Source: Desulfocapsa sulfexigens (GTDB lineage: Bacteria; Desulfobacterota; Desulfobulbia; Desulfobulbales; Desulfocapsaceae). From it: DNA of 5,257 nt. A program made the translations under genes and the position numbers. The stretch lies in contig DQVD01000330.1 in NCBI GenBank assembly GCA_015661935.1, positions 1 through 5,257 on the forward strand, given 5' to 3'. This document shows positions 1-5,257 of this stretch, piece by piece. Under the pieces are notes generated by a model. It was not told the origin of the DNA. It worked only from the letters and a program-made list of their open reading frames with translations, and searched no databases. Position 1 is the first letter of the stretch, and every line of letters starts with the position of its first letter.

Positions 1-1144
1 TTAGTAGAAAAAACTATATGTTACTTCTAGTAAAACAACAACACCGGATTGGATAACCACATCGTGAAGGGGATAGTGCATCGCGGATTCGCCTCGTGCG
101 AACCCAACAAGCCATATCTGATGGTGGTGGTCCTGTTTTTCAACATCACCAACAAGCAGGCCAAGCATTGTGTTTCTTCTAGAAACCACCACCTCCACCA
201 GATGATGTCGATGTCGCTCTGCTTTTTGATCTTTTGTGGTGGAGAACGGGATAAGTCCAATGGTTACCCAGAGGGATTTGGCACCAACAATATCAGTGGA
301 AAAACCGATTTTATCGTTTGCCTGTAGAATGGTGTCAGGGCGGACATCCAGGCGTCTTGGACCCCGGTGAAAACAGATGATTTCAAAACCTTCAGAGTCC
401 AGTAGTCCGGCATCATCAATGGTTTTTCCAACAAGTGCGCCACCTTCTTCGACGGCAAGTTCTACTCTGAAGAATCGTCGTTCAGGCGTATCGATGTTTT
501 CTGGCAATACGTTCTTTTTTGCTGGCAGGAGCCATTTGCCTGTGAGCATTATAAACGCAATGCCGATAATGGTGGCCGGCACACCGATCCAGGACAAGTC
601 GAACATGCCAATGGGTTCCATATGAGGAAGGCCGTTTCCTCCTCTTTCCAGCTTTTCGTTGATCATACCGTTTATGACCAGGTTGGTGGCTGTTCCAATA
701 AGGGTACAAGACCGCCAGGATGGAGGCATAACTTAAGGGCAGATACAGTTTTTTTGCATCCAGCCCACAACTTTTGGATAAATCCCTGATTACGGGAATC
801 ATCATTGCCACCAGCGGGGTATTGTTCAAAAATGCTGAACCGAAAGCGATGTTGGGGAGAATCTTCAGTTGTGCCTGAAAAATAGATTTTGGTCTGCCAA
901 TCAGTTTCTCGCTGAGAATAGAAATAGCCCCGGTTGAATACATACCTGCAGCAATCATAAAGAGTGCACCAATGGTTAACACACCAGGGTTGTTGAAACC
1001 TTTTAAGGAATCTTCAAGAGGAGCAAGCTTGAATGTGATGGTTAGCGTCAGGGCGCCAATAAAAATTGCTGCTGGCGGGAGCTTGGTGAATATTAATAAT
1101 CCGAAAGTAATAACTAAAATGGCTATGGTAATGTAAATTTCAAT
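1..1144 (-). pseudogene. SLC13/DASS-type permease with RCK-C (TrkA_C) domains, frameshifted and truncated
   Basis: This is a sodium/anion-symporter-like membrane protein of the SLC13 type. Reading from an ATT at 1144-1142, the first 143 codons give hydrophobic segments at about residues 2-20, 24-40, 54-75 and 97-118. They include a conserved NNTP motif at 107-110 and the stretch LPLSYASIL at 135-143. The family continues GGT-CTLIGT-TN here, but that continuation (CTLIGTATNLV) is found in another frame from 708 downward, so a net 2 nt are missing at 709-715. The second frame then carries a further membrane segment, a first RCK-C domain beginning near RRFFRVEL, and most of a second one beginning near HHLVEVVV. 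It stops at TAA (3-1) directly after SFFY. About 380 residues are recoverable, whereas relatives of this layout usually have about 580-600 and a second half of membrane helices. No ATG, GTG or TTG lies in frame upstream of the first helix. The first GTG (982-980) would remove two helices. Substrate unknown. The family call is firm and pseudogene status likely; sequencing error is the main alternative. Confidence 0.8.
709..715 (-). other. Frameshift site in the SLC13-type gene (net -2 nt)
   Basis: On the minus strand the codons ATC CTG (721-716) close the upstream frame, and TGT ACC CTT (708-700) open the downstream one. Only seven bases, GCGGTCT, lie between them. Relatives have three codons here (Gly-Gly-Thr or Gly-Gly-Ser), so nine bases are expected. 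Staying in the upstream frame gives an implausible hydrophilic tail that ends near 482. The downstream frame has an ATG at 729-727, but it falls inside the conserved core and is not a credible start. Confidence 0.75.
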
Positions 1145-2396
1145 TATGGTGTCCTATGGATTGTTGAAAATCGTGGCCACTTGGGTTTTGGAATGCGCGC
1201 AGCCCGAAGGTGGAAAGAGCTGCAAACAAGTGGTCAAAGATATCTGCCTGAATAGCTTCGTAATTCGCCCAGATCTGATCTTTGCTGAAAACATAAATTT
1301 CAAGGGGCAGCCCGGTCTCCGTGGGAGCCAGTTGCCGCACAAGAAACGTCATATTGGGGTGGATATTGGGATTGCGGTGCAGGTACTCTTGCACATACGC
1401 ACGAAAGATACCGATATTTGTCTGGTTGCGACCATTTATTGCTAAATCTGTTTCGATTTCATGTCGTGTATTATACGCTTCCACTTCCTTCTGTTTTGGG
1501 CGCAGATAATTTTTAAGGATAGTAATTTTATTTAATTTTTCAAGCTCTTCCGCATCTACAAAATGGATGGATGAGATATCAATGTTGATGGAACGTTTTA
1601 TCCGTCGTCCTCCGGATTCACTCATGCCCCGCCAGTTGATAAAAGAGTTTGAAATAAGAGCGTAGGTGGGGATGGAGGTAACTGTCTTATTCCAGTTTTG
1701 TACCAGAACACAGTGAATGGAGATGTCGATCACATCACCATCCGCTCCGTATTTATCCATCTGTATCCAGTCTCCTATGCGCACCATATCAGTGGCGGAT
1801 AACTGAATAGTGGCCACAAAACCGAGGAGGGTATCTTTGAAAACAAGAAGGATAATAGCGGTTAGGCCACCAAGCAGACTGAGTAATCCCCATGGGGAGC
1901 GACCGGTAAAAATAGCGATGAGAAAAATAGCACAGAAAACGTAGACGATGATGCGGGCAGCATCGGTATAGCCGCGGATAGTGGAACTGCGTTTTTTTGC
2001 GAGTCTGGTGTAAATGTCATTTACTGAACTGAGAAGAGCACTGATACTTGAAGAGGCAACAATGACGACACATGCAAGCAGTGCCCGGGAGAGAAACCGG
2101 GACATATCCGAATCATCAATCAGCAGGAGATCCTTACAGACATGGATAACAAGGATTGGTACAAACCAGCTTATTTTATGAAAGAATCTGTGCTCGATCA
2201 GAGAGTCATCCCAATGTAGCCTGTTTTTATGAATTATATTTATAAGTGCTGGAAGTAACGTGCGCCTCACAAGCCAGGTAGCGGCCAGAGCGATCAGAAG
2301 AATTAGAACAATGATAAGCGTATAGGCGCTAAGCTCTGCCATGTTCGCCTGCAAACCCTGATGCCTCAGCCAATCTGAAAGTGTTGTGAAATTCAT
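1140..2396 (-). CDS. ybdG: YbdG-type (miniconductance) MscS-family mechanosensitive channel
   Basis: This inner-membrane channel opens under membrane tension to release solutes. It resembles E. coli YbdG closely in layout and length (418 aa here, about 415 there). Hydrophobic segments lie at about residues 22-44, 75-93, 101-123 and 146-164. The last, Gly-rich helix (about 168-198, with GLLSLLGGLTAIILLVFKD) corresponds to the pore helix. The MscS beta domain follows at about 200-260, with the YbdG-like strings RIGDWIQM, KYGADG, VQNW, SIPT and NWRGMSESGGRRIKRS. The C-terminal part holds NIGIFRAY, VRQLAP, GLPLEIYVF and the stretch YEAIQADIFDH, all characteristic of this subfamily. The ATG start has AGGA 6 nt upstream and overlaps the stop of the adenylyltransferase gene by 4 nt (ATGA), implying coupled translation. 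The TGA stop overlaps the presumed ATT start of the SLC13-type gene by one base. A channel behind a cofactor-maturation gene is unusual. The gene looks intact. The family call is secure; its physiological role in this operon is not known. Confidence 0.93.
   Translation of the reverse strand: MNFTTLSDWLRHQGLQANMAELSAYTLIIVLILLIALAATWLVRRTLLPALINIIHKNRLHWDDSLIEHRFFHKISWFVPILVIHVCKDLLLIDDSDMSRFLSRALLACVVIVASSSISALLSSVNDIYTRLAKKRSSTIRGYTDAARIIVYVFCAIFLIAIFTGRSPWGLLSLLGGLTAIILLVFKDTLLGFVATIQLSATDMVRIGDWIQMDKYGADGDVIDISIHCVLVQNWNKTVTSIPTYALISNSFINWRGMSESGGRRIKRSINIDISSIHFVDAEELEKLNKITILKNYLRPKQKEVEAYNTRHEIETDLAINGRNQTNIGIFRAYVQEYLHRNPNIHPNMTFLVRQLAPTETGLPLEIYVFSKDQIWANYEAIQADIFDHLFAALSTFGLRAFQNPSGHDFQQSIGHHN
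1152..1155 (-). promoter_or_regulatory. Shine-Dalgarno AGGA before the ATT-start SLC13 gene
   Basis: AGGA lies 7 nt upstream of the ATT at 1144-1142, inside the last codons of the channel gene. The spacing is ideal and supports ATT (or an ancestral ATG at that place) as the original start. It decides the start because no standard start codon exists in this frame before the first membrane helix. Confidence 0.5.
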
Positions 2397-3058
2397 GTTT
2401 TATCCTGCAAAATTTGATCGTAATCACAGTTAAGAAGATCGCACTGTAGCCAACCGTTTTGCAGGGGGGATTCTTTCTGGAGAATCCATTTGCATACTTC
2501 TGTAGCCTGCATGGCAGCGATGAGTGCTACAGTCATAGGGAAAACCGTTGGTGTGCTGTCTGTTTCCGGGGTTGAATACAAGGTGTCAATTATTGGAGAG
2601 GTCTCACTGTCAACACCAGCCTGCCCGTACCACTGCTTCACAGCGCCATGAATAAGAGGGATAGAATGCGAACGACACAGTTTCGCAAGTTGCAACCGAT
2701 CTTTCGCAGAGTCCAGTCCATCGATCACGACATCTGCATTTTTTATATTGTTTTCAGAGAAAGTCTGAACATGGAAATAGATATTTGCAACTGGATTAAT
2801 TTTCTGTAATTCACTGGCCAGCACCCTGGCCTTTTCCAGGCCAAGGGTCTGAGGAGTACAAAAAATCTGGCGGTTAAGATTGGAACTGGTGAAAATATCC
2901 GGGTCGGTAAGAATAAAAGTGCCAATACCAAGGCGTACAAGGAGTTCCGCTGTCCGCCCTCCCAAGCCACCGCAACCAACTATAGAAACAGTTGCCTGTC
3001 GCAGGGCTTTCTGGTCTTCGGTGGCAAGACCGTTACGTATGGTACGTTCAACCTCCAC
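2393..3058 (-). CDS. MoeB/ThiF/HesA-family E1-like adenylyltransferase, short form
   Basis: Proteins of this family adenylate the C-terminal glycine of a small ubiquitin-fold sulfur carrier so that it can be converted to a thiocarboxylate. The likely partner is the MoaD-like protein encoded just upstream. The nucleotide-binding loop GCGGLG is at residues 28-33. The acidic TDPD (51-54), the SNLNRQ string (59-64, with Arg63 matching the MoeB arginine finger), Lys76 and Asp116 (in GLDSAKDR) correspond to the ATP and magnesium residues of MoeB. At 221 aa it is shorter than E. coli MoeB (about 249). The two CxxC zinc pairs of classical MoeB/ThiF are absent: the six cysteines (29, 67, 128, 189, 206, 211) are all isolated. 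The start is GTG at 3058-3056, because a TAA at 3064-3062 closes the frame two codons upstream. It overlaps the carrier gene by 11 nt, and no clear separate Shine-Dalgarno is seen, so translational coupling is likely. Family and role as an E1-like activator are well supported; service to the AOR cofactor is inferred from position. Confidence 0.9.
   Translation of the reverse strand: MEVERTIRNGLATEDQKALRQATVSIVGCGGLGGRTAELLVRLGIGTFILTDPDIFTSSNLNRQIFCTPQTLGLEKARVLASELQKINPVANIYFHVQTFSENNIKNADVVIDGLDSAKDRLQLAKLCRSHSIPLIHGAVKQWYGQAGVDSETSPIIDTLYSTPETDSTPTVFPMTVALIAAMQATEVCKWILQKESPLQNGWLQCDLLNCDYDQILQDKT
2403..2406 (-). promoter_or_regulatory. Shine-Dalgarno for the ybdG-like gene
   Basis: AGGA lies 6 nt before the ATG at 2396-2394, within the 3' end of the adenylyltransferase gene. 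Together with the ATGA overlap it fixes the channel start. Confidence 0.6.
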
Positions 3059-3272
3059 CGATTACCGGAAAGATGGCGTAGATATCTCCATCTTGAAGTA
3101 TTTTGTCGAATTTGCAGTGGCGGGAGTTAAGTAGCAGCACGCCAACTTCTTCCCGGTCGATATTCAAATCATCGACAATCTGCCCGGCTGTTGTGCCTTC
3201 CGGCAGCTCTCTGTCTTCTTTGATAAAACGATCTTCACGAAAGAAGGCAAAGAGCTTAACAGTTACTTTCAA
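3048..3272 (-). CDS. MoaD/ThiS-family sulfur carrier protein
   Basis: This is a 74-residue beta-grasp (ubiquitin-fold) protein. It opens with a typical MoaD strand, MKVTVKLFAFFRED, has the middle GTTAGQIVDDL and VGVLLLNSR segments, and closes with DGDIYAIFPVIGGG. The Gly-Gly end is the site that is adenylated and thiocarboxylated so that the protein can donate sulfur to the pterin dithiolene. There is one extra glycine, but the last two residues are still Gly-Gly. The start is TTG (3272-3270), the only choice because TAA lies directly upstream. A GAGGA sits 7 nt before it in the 14-nt gap after aor. The length is normal for MoaD (about 80) and the N-terminus looks more like MoaD than ThiS. 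Lying between AOR and an E1-like gene, it is probably a carrier dedicated to the AOR tungsten or molybdenum cofactor. This is inference from context; supply to another pathway is possible. Confidence 0.9.
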   Translation of the reverse strand: MKVTVKLFAFFREDRFIKEDRELPEGTTAGQIVDDLNIDREEVGVLLLNSRHCKFDKILQDGDIYAIFPVIGGG

Positions 3273-3279
3273 TTATTTA

Positions 3280-3284
3280 TCCTC
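3280..3284 (-). promoter_or_regulatory. Shine-Dalgarno for the MoaD-like gene
   Basis: GAGGA lies 7 nt before the TTG at 3272-3270, filling the short gap after the aor stop. It supports the rare TTG start, which is the only start available in the frame. Confidence 0.65.
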
Positions 3285-3286
3285 GG

Positions 3287-5014
3287 TTAAAAGTTCCAAA
3301 ACGTATCAATCTCTTCACCTGTAAAATCCCACACTGCATTGTGTGGCGCAATGGGCTCGGTTTCAAAGAATTCGGGAAGTCTATCGTCAAGGTTGGTGAA
3401 GCCGGCAGCTTTATTGAAAGCATGCTCGGTTTTGAGGATACTTTTACCAAGATTGGTTACATCATCGGCTGTGAGGCCAATTCCAAATCTGGCATTGAGC
3501 ATATCAATCAGTGCAGGCAGACAGGTTCCGTCATCGAGTGCTGCAAAGGCAATAAAGAGACACATGCCGGTAGAGTCAATAGCTGCTGTTGCAATCTGTA
3601 GTCCTCTTGAAAGTTCCACCATTCCTTCTTTGGAGAGAGGATCGGCAGTTCCGCCAACACCGAGGATTTCAGTGGCGATGGTATAGCCCATGGTGTGATC
3701 GGCGCCCTGGGTTGAAGTGGCATAGGTGATACCAATTCCTTTAATAGCGCGTGGATCATAAGCAGGCATTGCCTGGTTTTTCACAACGGGGACTCGTGCT
3801 ACGCCGTATGTTCTGCCAACACTTCCCGCACCGTTGCCGATAACGCGGCCAAGGGCGGTTCCTTTGGCAATTTCTTCTGTCAGGATACGGATCATTTCCT
3901 TGCTGTCCCCAAAATCAAGTACTTTTGCTTCCATGGCCACACCAAAGGCCACTGACGTTTCGATAGAGTCAACACCGATATCATCCATAATGGAATCCAT
4001 TTCAGCAATCTGATCCAGATCGTCAACGGTACAGTCAGCGCCCATGGCCCAGATAGATTCATACTCCATTCCGGATGTTTTGTATTTTCCGTTCAGATCG
4101 TTATAAATCTGGGAACATTTAATTACACATCCCGCATGACAGCCATGTGTTGGCTTACCGCCACGTTCAACGATGAGATCATGCATGGTCTCACCTGAAA
4201 TTTGCTCATGTCCTTCAAATTGTCCGGTGCTAAAGTTTTTGGTTGGAAATCCACCTGCTTCATTGATGATATTGACCAGAACGTTGGTGCCGTATGTCCC
4301 GAGAGCCTGACTGACAGGGTGATCAACCAGTGCCTTGGTGAATGCTTTGTTGGCTGCTTTGAATGCCTCAGGATCTGCTATGTCAACTTTCCCATTCTGT
4401 GCATCAAGGGCAATAAACTTGATTTTTTTAGAGCCCATAACTGCTCCAAGACCACCGCGGCCAAGGGATCTGATATGGCTGCCGGGATCTTTAACGGAGA
4501 TATTGGCACCAGTCATCAGCATCTCACCAGCCTGGCCAATGGAAAGAACAGCAATTTTACCAGAGAATCGCTTCTCAACGGCTTCTACTACTGCAAAGTT
4601 CCCTTTACCGATCAACTCTTCTTCTTTGCTTACAGTGATGCCTTCAGGTGTTAGAAGTAAGGAGTACCAGCTGTCATCCTGGGGTTGGCCTTCAATGATA
4701 AGTGCTTTACAGCCGATCTTGGCAAGTCTCTGGGCTGATGTTCCACCGGAGTTAGACTCTTTAATGGTACCGGTAAGTGGACTTTTGGCACCAGCAGAAA
4801 TACGACCCGAGTTGGAAGCAGTTGTACCGGACAATAAACCAGGGGCAAAAATCAGTTTATTATTTGGCCCTAACGGCTGGCAGGTCGGAGGCACTTCAGC
4901 AGCTACAATATTCGATGTGAGCCCACGGCCGCCATGACCAGCCCAGTCTGCCGGGACATCTTCAACGGAAGTAGAAAGATCTGTCATATTTACACGAAAA
5001 ATTTTGTCAGCCAT
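3287..5014 (-). CDS. aor: Aldehyde:ferredoxin oxidoreductase (tungsten/molybdenum bis-pterin family)
   Basis: AOR enzymes oxidise aldehydes to carboxylates (or the reverse) using ferredoxin, a tungsto- or molybdo-bispterin and one [4Fe-4S] cluster; they are cytoplasmic and oxygen-sensitive. The N-terminal AOR domain (about 1-205) contains GGRGLTS (28-34), KSPLTGTIKESNSGG (77-91) and the RSLGRGGLGAVMGSKKIKF stretch (182-200). The cluster cysteines are Cys292, Cys296 and Cys300 in GCHAGCVIKC, with the distal Cys485 in DSTGMC. The two pterin-binding motifs DxxGxD (DDIGVD, 344-349) and DxxGxC (480-485) are both present. MEYES (316-320) and GADH (437-440) match the regions holding the Glu and His near the metal in the Pyrococcus furiosus enzyme. 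At 575 aa it is close to the family's usual 600. The ATG at 5014 has AAGGAG 5 nt upstream. It is the first gene of the block. No separate Fe-S or FAD subunit gene is visible, so it is probably a ferredoxin-linked AOR without extra subunits. Metal (W or Mo) and substrate cannot be read from the sequence. Confidence 0.95.
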   Translation of the reverse strand: MADKIFRVNMTDLSTSVEDVPADWAGHGGRGLTSNIVAAEVPPTCQPLGPNNKLIFAPGLLSGTTASNSGRISAGAKSPLTGTIKESNSGGTSAQRLAKIGCKALIIEGQPQDDSWYSLLLTPEGITVSKEEELIGKGNFAVVEAVEKRFSGKIAVLSIGQAGEMLMTGANISVKDPGSHIRSLGRGGLGAVMGSKKIKFIALDAQNGKVDIADPEAFKAANKAFTKALVDHPVSQALGTYGTNVLVNIINEAGGFPTKNFSTGQFEGHEQISGETMHDLIVERGGKPTHGCHAGCVIKCSQIYNDLNGKYKTSGMEYESIWAMGADCTVDDLDQIAEMDSIMDDIGVDSIETSVAFGVAMEAKVLDFGDSKEMIRILTEEIAKGTALGRVIGNGAGSVGRTYGVARVPVVKNQAMPAYDPRAIKGIGITYATSTQGADHTMGYTIATEILGVGGTADPLSKEGMVELSRGLQIATAAIDSTGMCLFIAFAALDDGTCLPALIDMLNARFGIGLTADDVTNLGKSILKTEHAFNKAAGFTNLDDRLPEFFETEPIAPHNAVWDFTGEEIDTFWNF

Positions 5015-5019
5015 GGTGT

Positions 5020-5025
5020 CTCCTT
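5020..5025 (-). promoter_or_regulatory. Shine-Dalgarno for aor
   Basis: AAGGAG lies 5 nt before the ATG at 5014-5012. It is the strongest ribosome-binding site in the window and fits aor being the best translated gene of the operon. Confidence 0.8.
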
Positions 5026-5066
5026 AGAATATAATAATAGTTGGGAACTAGAATAGTTTAAAATTT

Positions 5067-5096
5067 AGTATAATGATTCTCAATGAGAAAACTCAA
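5067..5096 (-). promoter_or_regulatory. Candidate sigma-70-type promoter for the aor operon
   Basis: On the minus strand, TTGAGT (5096-5091) and TATACT (5072-5067) are separated by 18 nt, close to the -35 and -10 consensus. The region is AT-rich and lies between the palindromic repeat and aor. Transcription would begin near 5060, leaving a leader of about 45 nt. This is a visual match only; in AT-rich DNA such matches can arise by chance. Confidence 0.5.
5068..5082 (-). promoter_or_regulatory. Fur-box-like operator overlapping the -10 element
   Basis: TGAGAATCATTATAC matches 11 of the 14 non-central positions of the 7-1-7 Fur consensus TGATAATnATTATCA. An overlapping perfect 6-1-6 palindrome, TTCTCAnTGAGAA, covers 5077-5089. 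A repressor bound here would cover the spacer and -10 of the candidate promoter. A Fur-family regulator is the natural guess because the product is an Fe-S enzyme, but another family member or chance is possible. Confidence 0.4.
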
Positions 5097-5138
5097 GAGA
5101 AATTGTTACTCTTATGTCTTTTATTGTTGATACAAAAA

Positions 5139-5198
5139 TGGGGTCAAGTCTTGAATTGTCAGTTTTTCGTAAATCTTATATTCCAAGACTTGACCCCA
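5139..5198. repeat. Imperfect palindromic element (REP/MITE-like)
   Basis: The left arm at 5139-5156 (TGGGGTCAAGTCTTGAAT) pairs with the right arm at 5180-5198 over 18 base pairs, with a single bulged C in the right arm and a loop of 23 nt. The arms are of the GGGGTCAAGTCTTG type, which I associate with dispersed repeats in Deltaproteobacteria-like genomes, sometimes near REP-associated Y1 transposases; this is memory, not a search. No T-run follows either arm directly, so it is a poor classical terminator. No transposase is visible in the 59 bases to the right, but the element may continue beyond the window. It sits about 40 bases upstream of the candidate aor promoter. Confidence 0.6.
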
Positions 5199-5257
5199 AG
5201 TTCTTTTGGCATGAGAGGCTATGGCCAAGTTGGCAATGCGGTTGAGCGGATAAAGAA

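Noticed and set aside
482..982. A separate 166-residue protein from the GTG at 982
   Set aside because: Its first two thirds is SLC13 sequence and the rest is out-of-frame translation after the frameshift. It is a piece of the broken permease, not a gene of its own.
4335..4937. 200-codon plus-strand open frame opposite aor
   Set aside because: It lies entirely antisense to conserved AOR codons and its translation has no recognisable domain, so it is a shadow of codon usage.
5139..5198. Palindrome as a Rho-independent terminator
   Set aside because: The stem is strong, but neither side has an immediate run of T's, the loop is long, and there is no visible gene ending just before it.
5121..5255. 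Minus-strand open stretch of 44 codons entering from the right edge (LYPLNRIANLAIASHAKRTW onward)
   Set aside because: Its last part simply translates the palindromic repeat, and no family is recognisable. It may be the degraded tail of an upstream gene, but the window is too short to support this.
5211..5257. Plus-strand ATG opening with MRGYGQVGNAVERIK and running off the edge
   Set aside because: Only 15 codons are visible, with no clear Shine-Dalgarno and no recognisable domain. It could be the start of a gene next to the repeat but cannot be supported.

Overview
The window carries one co-directional block of five genes, all on the minus strand, plus about 240 bases of upstream DNA at the right-hand end. 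The genes indicate an anaerobic bacterium: an aldehyde:ferredoxin oxidoreductase (AOR) of the tungsten or molybdenum pterin family leads the block. The protein style and moderate GC content suggest a sulfate- or sulfur-reducing Desulfobacterota-type organism. That placement is inferred from general resemblance, not from any marker gene.

In transcription order, from right to left: an imperfect palindromic repeat (5139-5198) of the REP/MITE type; a plausible sigma-70-like promoter overlapped by a Fur-box-like sequence (5067-5096); aor (3287-5014, 575 aa); a MoaD/ThiS-like sulfur carrier (3048-3272, 74 aa, ending in Gly-Gly-Gly); a short MoeB/ThiF/HesA-like E1 adenylyltransferase (2393-3058, 221 aa); a YbdG-type MscS-family mechanosensitive channel (1140-2396, 418 aa); and a damaged SLC13-type permease with RCK-C (TrkA_C) domains (1-1144).

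The genes are packed very tightly: a 14-nt gap, then overlaps of 11, 4 and 1 nt. This looks like a single translationally coupled operon. The first three genes form a coherent unit. AOR needs a pterin-dithiolene cofactor, and a MoaD-like carrier activated by an E1-like enzyme is the standard way to supply the dithiolene sulfur. The channel and the transporter are unexpected operon partners, and their connection to aldehyde metabolism is unknown.

The SLC13 gene shows three separate defects: no ATG/GTG/TTG start at its conserved N-terminus (only ATT, with a well-placed Shine-Dalgarno sequence), a net 2-nt deletion in the conserved core near 709-715, and a stop codon at 1-3 inside its second RCK-C domain. 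It is best read as a decaying pseudogene, unless the sequence contains assembly errors. No tRNA, rRNA, CRISPR array or intact insertion sequence was seen, and no stretch over 300 bases lacks a gene.
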